The position numbers and the translations under genes were made by a program. From an uncultured Methylobacillus sp. (GTDB lineage: Bacteria > Pseudomonadota > Gammaproteobacteria > Burkholderiales > Methylophilaceae): a DNA stretch of 64,000 bases. Where the stretch lies: NCBI GenBank assembly GCA_903824575.1, contig CAIJXJ010000022.1, positions 1 through 64,000 on the forward strand, given 5' to 3'. How positions within the stretch are numbered: position 1 is the stretch's first letter; every line of letters begins with the position of its first letter. Positions 47,834 to 56,034 of this stretch are shown piece after piece. The notes below the pieces were generated by a model. The model saw only the letters and a list, made by a program, of their open reading frames with translations. It had not been told where the DNA came from and searched no databases.

Positions 47834-48562
47834 ATGAACCGTCATTTTGCCAGAACGACCCGGTTTTATGCCATCGTGTATCGAACCCTCTGCCTGCCTC
47901 ACTGCTATCTGGCGCGGACCATCATTGTCATGCTTACCAGCTGTTCACCCGTAACCATGGCTGCGGAATCCTTGCGCGCGCAGGAAATTAACGACTGCCG
48001 CAGTGGCGAGATTGTCACCTGGGCTGACGGCATCGATCACCCCGTTGCCAGCGAGGAACTCCTGTTCACCTACGACCCGCTTAACGCACCCGTTCGATTT
48101 CCGGAGTCTTTAGTCTCCGACATGGTGGCGAAGGCGGCTCTGGCCTGGTCAGGATGCGGCATCACGGGCAGGCTGATTCCCCGTCCGGAGGCCAGCCGCC
48201 GGTCCAATGTGATTCAGGTGCAATGGAATGAAGCTGAAAGTCGCGGCAACTTTGGTTTGTCCAATCTTGGCAAACACACGCTGTCTCTAAGCGCGAACGC
48301 GTTCGATAACTTGAACACAGTGAACCCAAGCTACGATACAAGAATAACCCTGCAAATGGTGATCTCCCATGAAATGGGCCACCACTATGGCCTGATGGCG
48401 CATTCACGGCGTTGCATTGACGTTCTCTCCTACTACGACAATGGCAAGGGGGAGAAATGCACAAAGCGTAATCCATTCGATACCGGCGGCGTCACGGAAT
48501 ATCGTCACAACTTCCCTACCACTTGCGACCTTGCACGATGCCGCGCCGTCAATGGTAAATAA
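47834..48562 (+). CDS. Putative secreted metzincin-type zinc metalloprotease
   Basis: The 242-residue product carries HEMGHHYGLMAH at 179-190, the HExxHxxGxxH zinc motif of metzincins (matrixin-like). The three histidines and the catalytic Glu are intact. A hydrophobic stretch and LTSC near residues 28-37 suggest export, perhaps as a lipoprotein. The upstream half has no recognised domain. Several cysteines (55, 108, 194, 209) may form disulfides. No inhibitor or secretion genes are near. Function is unknown. Confidence 0.65.
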   Translation: MNRHFARTTRFYAIVYRTLCLPHCYLARTIIVMLTSCSPVTMAAESLRAQEINDCRSGEIVTWADGIDHPVASEELLFTYDPLNAPVRFPESLVSDMVAKAALAWSGCGITGRLIPRPEASRRSNVIQVQWNEAESRGNFGLSNLGKHTLSLSANAFDNLNTVNPSYDTRITLQMVISHEMGHHYGLMAHSRRCIDVLSYYDNGKGEKCTKRNPFDTGGVTEYRHNFPTTCDLARCRAVNGK

Positions 48563-48687
48563 CATGGAGATTAAAATTTCAATTTCGTAAGGTTCAAGAA
48601 AGCTTGGCAGCGTAATTTGCTAATCACGGTGGACCGTGAAGTCTTTTCCCGGAACCTAAATTACATCTTAAACTGAAAGGTAATACC

Positions 48688-48894
48688 ATGAACAAACTGA
48701 TTGCTGCCCTGATTGCTGGCTTGTTTGCCGTTTCCATGAGCTCCGCATTTGCTGCCGATGCTGCTGCACCTGCCGCACCTGCTGCTGCCGAAGCTGCTGC
48801 ACCTGCTGCTGCTCCAGCCAAGAAGGCTCACAAGAAGGCTCACAAGAAGGCTTCACACAAGAAGGCTGCAGCCGCACCTGCGGAAGCCAAGTAA
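48688..48894 (+). CDS. Small exported Ala/Lys/His-rich protein
   Basis: The 68-residue product has a signal peptide (cut likely after SSAFA near residue 22). The mature part is Ala/Pro-rich, then has repeats of KKAHKKA-type, ending in a Pro/Ala/Lys tail. The layout recalls acid-shock or periplasmic basic proteins but no family can be named. A 12-base unit (AAGAAGGCTCAC) is repeated in the coding DNA near 48822-48850. A site like AAAGGTAATACC precedes the ATG. Confidence 0.6.
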   Translation: MNKLIAALIAGLFAVSMSSAFAADAAAPAAPAAAEAAAPAAAPAKKAHKKAHKKASHKKAAAAPAEAK

Positions 48895-49057
48895 ACCAGT
48901 ACCTGGCTCGGGGACAAGGCAGAGCCCCAGCTCTGCCTTGTCCCACCATCACAGCACCCCCGCAATCCACTTTTCTGACCCTTGATCTAACGTTACTTCT
49001 CAACTTTAACGTTATTGACGTAAACAAGCCATTCCACTCAAAGTCTGGAGAGATACC

Positions 49058-49249
49058 ATGCTGAATAAATCAACATCACACCCGCAGCCAAACAAAAATG
49101 ATTCACATCATCATCGTTGCAACGCCCATGCAGAGGCAGGCACATTGCAGAATCACCAGGATGACTGTGACATCGAATGGGAAACCAAGATGAAGTCGCT
49201 GAACCCCGGTTGGCAACCAAGCAGGGCCAGCCTGACCGAATGCGTCTGA
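49058..49249 (+). CDS. Putative 63-residue His-rich small protein
   Basis: The frame begins MLNKSTSHPQPNKNDSHHHR and has seven His and several Cys, which could bind metal. A good GGAGAG site is placed before the ATG. No family was recognised, and a small size makes it uncertain. It lies between the basic exported protein and the DUF1348 gene. Confidence 0.4.
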   Translation: MLNKSTSHPQPNKNDSHHHRCNAHAEAGTLQNHQDDCDIEWETKMKSLNPGWQPSRASLTECV

Positions 49250-49284
49250 TCCGCAATCGGCATTGAACGGCCGGCATTGATCCA

Positions 49285-49755
49285 TCAGAGCTCAAGCTCA
49301 GACAGTCCGGGATGATCATCGGGCCGCCGCCCGAGCGGCCAGAAATATTTCCTATCGTTCCCCCCGATGGCCAGGTCATTGATACTGGCGAATCGCCGCA
49401 TCATGAAACCTTTAGCATTGAATTCCCAATTTTCGTTGCCATAGGACCTGAACCACTGCCCTGAAGCATCATGCCATTCATAAGCGAAACGAACCGCAAT
49501 ACGATTGCCGGTAAAGGCCCATAACTCCTTGATCAAGCGATAATCGAGTTCCTTCTCCCACTTACGCCGCAGAAACTCCCGCACTTGCTCACGGCCAACC
49601 GGAAATTCGGCCCGATTGCGCCACAACGTATCCTCGGTATAAACAAGAGCAACACGCTCGGGATCGCGTGAATTCCAGGCGTCTTCCGCCAGACGAATTT
49701 TTTCAACAGCGGTTTCTGCCGTGAAAGGCGGAATAGGCAGTTTTATTGTTTCCAT
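49285..49755 (-). CDS. DUF1348 (NTF2-like) protein
   Basis: The 156-residue product has the NTF2-like cone fold pattern of DUF1348: [34 protein letters not shown] and [11 protein letters not shown]. These are small cytosolic proteins of unknown function. An ATG pair at 49758/49755 follows CAGGAG; the frame is open to 49773. It is divergent from the sulfotransferase gene. Confidence 0.85.
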   Translation of the reverse strand: METIKLPIPPFTAETAVEKIRLAEDAWNSRDPERVALVYTEDTLWRNRAEFPVGREQVREFLRRKWEKELDYRLIKELWAFTGNRIAVRFAYEWHDASGQWFRSYGNENWEFNAKGFMMRRFASINDLAIGGNDRKYFWPLGRRPDDHPGLSELEL

Positions 49756-49922
49756 CATGATCTCCTGTGTCACAGTAATCCTGAAATATGCTTGCGAAGC
49801 GCATCCGTAAGCGCCATTATCCCTTGAACCATACGTTCATTGCCACGAGCCGTTAAAGATTGATGCAATTGCACGACAAGTTTGTCATGATGTCGTCTTC
49901 TGTTATTTGATCGGGATGTGGA

Positions 49923-50744
49923 ATGCCACCAAAATTTGTCGGTGTAACGGGACTGCCGCGAGCAGGGTCAACCTTGCTCTGCCAGTTGCTGGCACAACAT
50001 CCGGAAATCCAGTGCGAAGGACACAGCTCGCCCCTATGCAACACCCTGCTCGGCATCCGGCGCATGATCAGCGACGACCAGTTCTTTCTGTCTCAACTCG
50101 ACAACGCATTCGACAGCAGCTACGCGCACCTGACAAGCGCCATGCAAGGTTTCCTGCGCGGCTGGAATCAGGACTGTAGCAAGAAAACTGTGGTGGACAA
50201 GAACCGCGCCTGGCTGCATGCCATAGAACTGCTGCTACATATCGAGCCGCAGGCAAAGCTGATCGTCTGCTTGAGGGAGCTTGGGCAGATCTACGGATCC
50301 ATCGAGGCGCAGCACCAGCGCACCATTCTGGTGGACTTCATCGACCATCTGGCAGACTTCGACCGTTTCGGTCGAGCTGATATGCTGTTCGCCAAGGACA
50401 AGGCCATCGGCGCACCGCTAATCTCCCTGCACGCGGTGCCCGATTTGCCGAAAGTGGTACAGGATCGCCTGTTTTTCGTACGCTTTGAAGACCTGGTCGA
50501 AAAACCTGCAGCCTGCATGTCGCACCTTTATGCCTGGCTTGGTCTCTCACCATTCGAGATCAATCCGGCAAAGCTTGCCATCGGCATAAGGGAAAGCGAC
50601 AGTCATTACCATATGAAATATACGCACCAGCAATCGGAGCGCATCTCAAAACCGAAAATGCATGACATCCCGCCGCGCATCCAGGCCCAGATAGAATCGG
50701 CCTATGCTTGGTTTTACCAGATGTATTATCCGGGCAAGCGCTAG
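49923..50744 (+). CDS. Sulfotransferase-family protein
   Basis: The 273-residue product has the PAPS-binding loop GLPRAGSTLLCQLL near residues 9-22 and the later RFEDLVEKPAACM, both typical of sulfotransferases (PF13469 type). The donor would be PAPS; the acceptor is unknown and no sugar or lipid pathway is near. It is bounded by a DUF1348 gene and the GGDEF-domain gene, which read the other way. Confidence 0.8.
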   Translation: MPPKFVGVTGLPRAGSTLLCQLLAQHPEIQCEGHSSPLCNTLLGIRRMISDDQFFLSQLDNAFDSSYAHLTSAMQGFLRGWNQDCSKKTVVDKNRAWLHAIELLLHIEPQAKLIVCLRELGQIYGSIEAQHQRTILVDFIDHLADFDRFGRADMLFAKDKAIGAPLISLHAVPDLPKVVQDRLFFVRFEDLVEKPAACMSHLYAWLGLSPFEINPAKLAIGIRESDSHYHMKYTHQQSERISKPKMHDIPPRIQAQIESAYAWFYQMYYPGKR

Positions 50745-50809
50745 TCAACCTTGGTTTTTGACGGCAAGAAAGCTGACTCGGCCGCCCGCAATTGAGGCAG
50801 ATAAGCCGA

Positions 50810-51001
50810 TCAAGTTTGCTCTTCAAACCGTTGAATTGAATTGCCCCCCGCTGTTTTGGCTTGATACATTGCATCGTCAGCACGCTTGAGAATTTCTTCT
50901 CTGCTGCCTTGCTGGTTGACGAATAACGTCAATCCGATACTTGCGGTGCAATGATGCTCAACCATTTCTTTTGCTTTGCGGCCGGAGTTGACGTTTAACA
51001 A
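50810..51001 (-). pseudogene. Detached C-terminal part of the GGDEF domain
   Basis: The frame encodes the last 60 or so residues of a GGDEF domain, with ASIGLTLFVNQQGSREEIL and RADDAMYQAKTAGGN, ending in a stop at 50810. It is out of frame with the large cyclase gene by one base at an A7 run (minus strand; 51029-51035). If an eighth A is put in, the reading continues through KKILSILSAPYLLNVN into this part. It has no start of its own. Confidence 0.75.
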
Positions 51002-53253
51002 GTAGGGAGCAGATAAAATCGATAATATTTTTTTGCGATTTTTAGAGCTTGGCCAGTAGCGGCAATTTTATCGGGTTCCAATTCACACAACATCACCACA
51101 AATTCATCCCCGCCAAAGCGGGCCACCGTATCCACCTGACGAATGCAAGCCTTCAACCGGTTGGCAGCTTCAATCAGCAACGAATCGCCAACATCATGGC
51201 CGTAAGTATCATTGATTGGTTTGAAGTTATCTAGATCAAGGAACATCAGTGCGCAATATAAATTGCTGCGATCACTGGCTACCATTGCTTGAGTGATACG
51301 GTCCTCAAGCAAGCGACGATTCGGTAGATTCGTCAGCGGATCAAAAAATGCCAGCTTTTGCACTTGATCTTGCATCTGCTTACGTTCGCTGATGTCGGAG
51401 ATAAAATTCAAGGTCGCCGGACGACCTTCCCAATCTATTTTAACGCCACTCATTTCGATCCAAACGATGGTGCCATCTTTTTTTAAAAAGCGAAATTGAT
51501 ATCTTTGCTCCGCAGCTTCTCCCTTGATGCGTTTCTGGTAATTTGATTTCACCAATTCCTGGTCATCAGGATGGATAAAATTATAAAACGGCAGTTCAAG
51601 AACTTCCTGTTCGCTATACCCAGACAAACGCTGCAGGGCTGGATTGACAAACTTAAGCATGGCATCCTGCGCCACTCCAATCCCCTCATAGGACGACTCC
51701 ACCAACAGTCGGTAACGCTGCTCACTTTCTTTAATTCTGGCTTCAAATTTTCTGCGCTCAGTTGCGTCTCGCGCAATACCGTGCAATCCAGTCAACTGAC
51801 CGGTTTTATCAAACTCTCGATTCACTGTCACATCCAACCACACTACGCTGCCGTCTTTGCGGCGGTGCGGCATGCTCAAAGTGCTTAAACTGCTTGCCAT
51901 TGCCCACTTGGTATATTCAATGCCTTCTTCAGTCAGCGTTTCAAAAAAATGATGCCCAATTAACTCCTCCGGTTTATAGCCCAGCAACTGCTTACATACG
52001 GGGCTGAGATAGGAAAAGCGGCTTTCAGCATCATGTTGCCAAATCAACTCCTCCACGCCTTCGGTCAGCAAACGGTACATCGCTTCGCTGTCACGAATCG
52101 CTCTAGCCGAAATATCCTTTTCAAGCGCAATGCTGGCCAGACGAGCGGTTTTCTCAATCAGCAAAATATCTTCACCCGAAGGAGCGTGCGCTTGGTGATG
52201 ATAAATAGCGAATGTACCCAGCACCTGGCCATTCGCCGAATTGATCGGCTGCGACCAACAAGAACCCAGGCCGAATTGAGCAGCGAGCTCCTTGTAAGGG
52301 GCCCAGTAAGGATGCGTGGAAATATCATCAACCAAGACGCGCTGATTGGTAAATGCCGCCGTTCCGCAGGAACCGACACCCAGCCCGATTTTGATGCCGT
52401 TGATGGCTTGATTGTAGGCAGGAGGCAAGCTGGGTGCTGCACCCGTCATCAGATGCTCGCCTGATTTATCCAGCAGCAAAATACTGCACAACATTTGCGG
52501 ATTCAGTTGTTCAATCCCCAGCACAATATTTTCCAGGACAAAAGTTAAGGGATGATCACTCGCAATCAGTTCCAAGCTGTAATTGCGATACTTTTCGTTA
52601 TCCAGAATCGCTTGCGTAAAGGTTTTGCTTTCGCCCAACTCGTTCATCATCTGTTCCAATTGACCGAATACCTTATTCAGCAATAGCGATATGATCAAGG
52701 AAACAACCAACGCGGACAGCACGAACATCAAGATCGAAAAGGTAAGAATGTCATGCACCGCGATGTCATAACTGGCTTTTTTCCAACCAACATCAATGAC
52801 GGCACTGATCTTTTTTTCCTGCACGCCAATGGGAATCAGGGTATGGAAAATCGCACCATCCTTGATAGTGACGACCTCATGCGTTGAGAGAGCTGCCAGA
52901 ATCGGTCTGCTGCTGATTGTTTGCCCCAAGGGTTCGGCAAAATCGCTATGGGCAACAAGGATGCCTGTAGGCGTAATGACCGCAACATCGGCGATACCCT
53001 CGTCAGCATTAAGTTTATGCAACTCGTAACAGTGGCGTCCAAGCAGACCGGCCATGTCCTGAACAGACATCGTTGCCGCCAAGCGCCTGACATCTTCAAT
53101 CATCCCTTGTGCCAACGCTTTGGAACGCTGGGTTTGTGCACTGAAAAATTCGTTCTGGAAAGCGCGAACGTGAATAGTCGCATTGATCGCCATGACAGAC
53201 GCCACGATGCTACATATCGTAATAATGACCTTGGCTTTGAGAGAAAACTTCAT
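50995..53253 (-). CDS. Membrane diguanylate cyclase (sensor-GAF-PAS-PAS-GGDEF), frameshifted near its end
   Basis: The product has a helix at about 8-26, a periplasmic sensor region to 165, a second helix near 168-194, a GAF domain (about 235-375), two PAS domains (about 390-515, 520-635) and a GGDEF domain from about 640. The active-site motif RFGGDEFVV is intact. The reading ends early at 50995 because an A-run has 7 A's where 8 restore the frame; the C-terminal tail follows in another frame. It lies 26 bases after a periplasmic sugar-binding gene. This may be a true mutation, a slippery site or a sequence error. Confidence 0.88.
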   Translation of the reverse strand: MKFSLKAKVIITICSIVASVMAINATIHVRAFQNEFFSAQTQRSKALAQGMIEDVRRLAATMSVQDMAGLLGRHCYELHKLNADEGIADVAVITPTGILVAHSDFAEPLGQTISSRPILAALSTHEVVTIKDGAIFHTLIPIGVQEKKISAVIDVGWKKASYDIAVHDILTFSILMFVLSALVVSLIISLLLNKVFGQLEQMMNELGESKTFTQAILDNEKYRNYSLELIASDHPLTFVLENIVLGIEQLNPQMLCSILLLDKSGEHLMTGAAPSLPPAYNQAINGIKIGLGVGSCGTAAFTNQRVLVDDISTHPYWAPYKELAAQFGLGSCWSQPINSANGQVLGTFAIYHHQAHAPSGEDILLIEKTARLASIALEKDISARAIRDSEAMYRLLTEGVEELIWQHDAESRFSYLSPVCKQLLGYKPEELIGHHFFETLTEEGIEYTKWAMASSLSTLSMPHRRKDGSVVWLDVTVNREFDKTGQLTGLHGIARDATERRKFEARIKESEQRYRLLVESSYEGIGVAQDAMLKFVNPALQRLSGYSEQEVLELPFYNFIHPDDQELVKSNYQKRIKGEAAEQRYQFRFLKKDGTIVWIEMSGVKIDWEGRPATLNFISDISERKQMQDQVQKLAFFDPLTNLPNRRLLEDRITQAMVASDRSNLYCALMFLDLDNFKPINDTYGHDVGDSLLIEAANRLKACIRQVDTVARFGGDEFVVMLCELEPDKIAATGQALKIAKKYYRFYLLPTC

Positions 53254-53279
53254 TATTGGTTAGCTCTTAACCCCATATT

Positions 53280-54224
53280 TTAGAACAGCGCGTCCGATTT
53301 TTGATATTGACCCACATTTTCTTGGGTTACCAGCACCGTGCCGGTGATTACCGAATTGCTGGCGGGTGGCTTGCCACTTTTGATATGATCCACCAGCAAG
53401 TTAACTGCCCTGGAGGTGATCTCAGCGGGATTGTTGATGACGGTTGCCTTGTATTGACCCCCTTTGGCAATCTCGTCATAGGCGTCTTTCTGCCCGTCAA
53501 TGCCGACGATCATCACCTTAAGTAGACCAGCCTCGCGCAACGCTTTGAGCGCGCCCAGTGCCATTGCATCATTAAGGCCATAGACAAGATCAATTTTGCT
53601 GCCGAAGGCAGTGATGGCCTCCTTCATTTTCTGATAGCCCAACTCCATGCTGTAGTCGGCGCGGTAGCTACCCAGGATGTTGAATTTTCCAGCGAATTTC
53701 GGATGCTGAACGATATTCAACATGCCGTTCTCGCGTCCGATGGTGGCAGGCTCTCCGGGTATGCCCAGCAGCATGACAATATTACCGCCCTTGGGCAGAA
53801 GATGCTTAACGATAAATTCACCCTGTAATTCACCCGCACGCCACTGGTCTATGCCGACGTAGGCGAGATAATCACCATAAAGCGGGCGATCAATGGCGAC
53901 CACCGGAATGCCCCGACTCTTGGCTTTTTTGATTGCAGCCATCGAGCCATATTCGTTCACGGAATTGACTATTAGTCCCTTGATCCCTTTGTCGAGCAGT
54001 GCGTCTATTTGTTTGTTCTGGCTGACTTGGTTATTAGCCGCATTGAGCACAGTTATCTCCACACCCCTTGCCGCCGCTTGGGTGTAGGCCATTTTTTCCA
54101 TGGCAAGGTAATAGGGATTGTTCAAATCGACATGAGCAAAACCAATAGCAAAATTTTCGGCGCGCAATGAAGTACTGAGAAAAAACAACAAAGCAGATAG
54201 TCCGAAAAATAGTATTTTTTTCAT
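53280..54224 (-). CDS. Periplasmic sugar-binding protein (RbsB-like)
   Basis: The 314-residue product has a signal peptide (about 1-22) and the two-lobe periplasmic-binding fold (Peripla_BP_4): FAIGFAHVDLNNPYYLAMEK, IDALLDKGIKGLIVNSVN and VVAIDRPLYGDYLAYVGIDQ. It resembles ribose/galactose-binding proteins but no ABC permease or ATPase is nearby. The next gene, 26 bases on, is a membrane diguanylate cyclase with a periplasmic region, so this protein may be its sensor partner. Confidence 0.85.
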   Translation of the reverse strand: MKKILFFGLSALLFFLSTSLRAENFAIGFAHVDLNNPYYLAMEKMAYTQAAARGVEITVLNAANNQVSQNKQIDALLDKGIKGLIVNSVNEYGSMAAIKKAKSRGIPVVAIDRPLYGDYLAYVGIDQWRAGELQGEFIVKHLLPKGGNIVMLLGIPGEPATIGRENGMLNIVQHPKFAGKFNILGSYRADYSMELGYQKMKEAITAFGSKIDLVYGLNDAMALGALKALREAGLLKVMIVGIDGQKDAYDEIAKGGQYKATVINNPAEITSRAVNLLVDHIKSGKPPASNSVITGTVLVTQENVGQYQKSDALF

Positions 54225-54388
54225 AAGCTATTTTGATTGGCGATTTCAAAAGAATCGCTGATTTTCCATCAGCACCATACCCTTTTTAATTTTACGCCTA
54301 TTGGCGGGCAAAGAGAGAAGATATGCATGCTTATTGAATACTTGATCGGCAACTTTAAACTGATGTAATACATGGTTTTTCTTTGCAC

Positions 54389-54408
54389 TCTTGGCGTCTT
54401 GGCGGTTC
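54389..54408. repeat. Copy of a short dispersed repeat
   Basis: TCTTGGCGTCTTGGCGGTTC occurs here; a 19-of-20 match is at 26212-26231. Both lie in non-coding DNA next to toxin-antitoxin loci. Confidence 0.45.
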
Positions 54409-54440
54409 TATTAGTTCGCAAGTTCAAACGAGGTACTAGA

Positions 54441-54769
54441 TTAATGGCACTTTACATCCCGCAAAGATTTTTTGAAAGACTTCAACCCTACTGCGAAGAA
54501 AAACTGGTTACGGCCAACAATGCGTGCCGGAGTAATCTTTTTCCCTAGAACGTAACGACGGAATGTTGATACTGAAACCTCAAGATATTCTGCCGATTCA
54601 TCAACACTAAATTCCGCATTCAAAATGTCCCCAAACACCTCAGCATGAGAAAAGTCTCTTTATTGAAGGCGATTTCGCCAAGCAACGTAAAGAATCGTAC
54701 CCTTTCCAATGAAGGCATTTCCTTCACGGCTTCAAATAGATCTTCGGCTGTAGAAATTCCACCACTCAT
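54441..54769 (-). pseudogene. Frameshifted antitoxin gene of a RelE-type pair
   Basis: An ATG at 54769 overlaps the toxin stop (ATGA) and reads MSGGISTAEDLFEAVKEMPS, then ends early. A second frame continues HAEVFGDILNAEFSVDESAE and a helix-turn-helix (EYLEVSVSTFRRYV, then GRNQFFF), with a stop at 54441. The frames join if a T4 run (54650-54653, complement) is T5. Together they match a family of HTH antitoxins. As read, the antitoxin would be cut before its DNA-binding part. Confidence 0.65.
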
Positions 54770-55095
54770 AATAGCTCCTCTTTAATGTAACGCTTCAGTT
54801 CTTCGTAAAGTTTTTCATGTGACCCTACTTTGTAGAAATCGATCACTAGAAATTCGACTTCAAAATCTATGGCGGTCTCAGCCACTTCTTTTGGCGGGGG
54901 ACGGTAAGCGATGAGGTATTCTTGTTTGTTGAACTTGAACTTCCAGACATAGAACCCGAGCAAATCGCCAACCTTGGCCTGTCCGTCGTATGGACGCGCG
55001 CGCACATATTCAGTTTCGTCTTCAATAACCAACTGTAAGGGCTTTTGAGCCTTCTTAACGAAGTTCCTAAATGGGTGCTTATGGATTGGCTTCAT
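54766..55095 (-). CDS. RelE/ParE-like toxin
   Basis: The 109-residue product ends with DFYKVGSHEKLYEELKRYI, typical of a RelE/HigB-like group of toxins. No stop or frameshift interrupts it. The ATG at 55095 fits best (the frame opens from a TTG at 55113). The toxin gene comes first and overlaps its antitoxin by 4 bases. Family members cleave mRNA, which I infer only. Confidence 0.7.
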   Translation of the reverse strand: MKPIHKHPFRNFVKKAQKPLQLVIEDETEYVRARPYDGQAKVGDLLGFYVWKFKFNKQEYLIAYRPPPKEVAETAIDFEVEFLVIDFYKVGSHEKLYEELKRYIKEELL

Positions 55096-55221
55096 GCGGC
55101 CGTTATAGATCAATAATGATCTGATATAAACTCACAAGAAAGAAATACCCACAGTAAAACCAGGATCCCGATTTTACTTGCACCTTGTGACCTGCTTTTA
55201 TCTTGAGTCTTGTACCTGCTC

Positions 55222-55773
55222 TTAACGCCAGTCACCTGCTAGGAATTTTTCAGCCCAGAACAGGGCGACCATGGTCTTGCCATCGGTGATTTCACCTTGT
55301 CGCATCTTCAAGAGTGCCTCCTGCAGCGATAGGGAAAGCACTTCCAGCATCTCATCATGATCGCGGTTGTGCTGGCCCTCCTGCAGACCAGTTGCCAGAT
55401 AAATGAGGATGCGCTCGTTGGAATAGCCAATACAGGGATGCAGCGTCGTGAGATAGTGCCAATTTAGCGCGCTGTAACCGGTCTCTTCCAGCAGTTCGCG
55501 TTTTCCGGTCGTCAGTGGATCTTCATCGGAATCGATCTTGCCGGCGGGAAGTTCCAGGAAGGCGCGGCGCAGGGGATAGCGGTACTGGCGCTCGAAGATC
55601 AGGCGACCATCATCAAGCACTGGCACCACCAACACCGCACCAGGATGCACAATATATTCTCGCCCGGCCTCAGCACCATTGGGCAGCAAGACCTGGTCAC
55701 GCTTGACGTGCAAAAGATGACCATGAAAAACAGTGGTCGAAGCGATTTCGGTTTCGGTGAGCGGGTCGGTCAT
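55222..55773 (-). CDS. Nudix hydrolase, ADP-ribose pyrophosphatase type
   Basis: The 183-residue product has the Nudix box GKIDSDEDPLTTGKREL and then LEETGY, with all acidic metal ligands. The region before it (RLIFERQYRYPLRRAFLELPAG) is typical of ADP-ribose pyrophosphatases (NudF type). It would hydrolyse ADP-ribose to AMP and ribose-5-phosphate. The ATG at 55773 is chosen; the frame opens at 55806. No operon partner. Confidence 0.9.
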   Translation of the reverse strand: MTDPLTETEIASTTVFHGHLLHVKRDQVLLPNGAEAGREYIVHPGAVLVVPVLDDGRLIFERQYRYPLRRAFLELPAGKIDSDEDPLTTGKRELLEETGYSALNWHYLTTLHPCIGYSNERILIYLATGLQEGQHNRDHDEMLEVLSLSLQEALLKMRQGEITDGKTMVALFWAEKFLAGDWR

Positions 55774-55911
55774 GTCTAACCTGAAAAGATCTGTGCGCGC
55801 ATTCACAGCGATCTACACTTTATCGTAGCGCACACCAAGTGAACTTGATAAAACGTCTGATAAACCAACTAGCCATCTGACTAAGCTGCAAAATATCGCA
55901 GCAAGTCATTG

Positions 55912-55960
55912 GTGATAAGCAGCAACTAAGGCCTTAACCGACCAAGGTAATGCTTATCAC
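55912..55960. repeat. Inverted repeat GTGATAAGCA/TGCTTATCAC
   Basis: A perfect 10-bp inverted repeat (55912-55921 and 55951-55960) with a 29-base loop that itself holds AAGGCCTT. It touches the REP-like element at 55961. It has no T-run on the minus strand, so it is unlikely to be a simple terminator of nuoN. Confidence 0.5.
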
Positions 55961-56020
55961 AGGCGGTCTCGCCTGCACGCCGTCATCTGGATGCTCGCGC
56001 GATCCTGCAGGCGCGCCGCC
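55961..56020. repeat. Degenerate REP-like palindrome after nuoN
   Basis: AGGCGGTCTCGCCTGCA (55961-55977) pairs imperfectly with TGCAGGCGCGCCGCC (56006-56020). It resembles the perfect palindrome at 59019-59098 between nuoL and nuoM. Confidence 0.55.
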
Positions 56021-56034
56021 ACCGTTCTTCAGGC

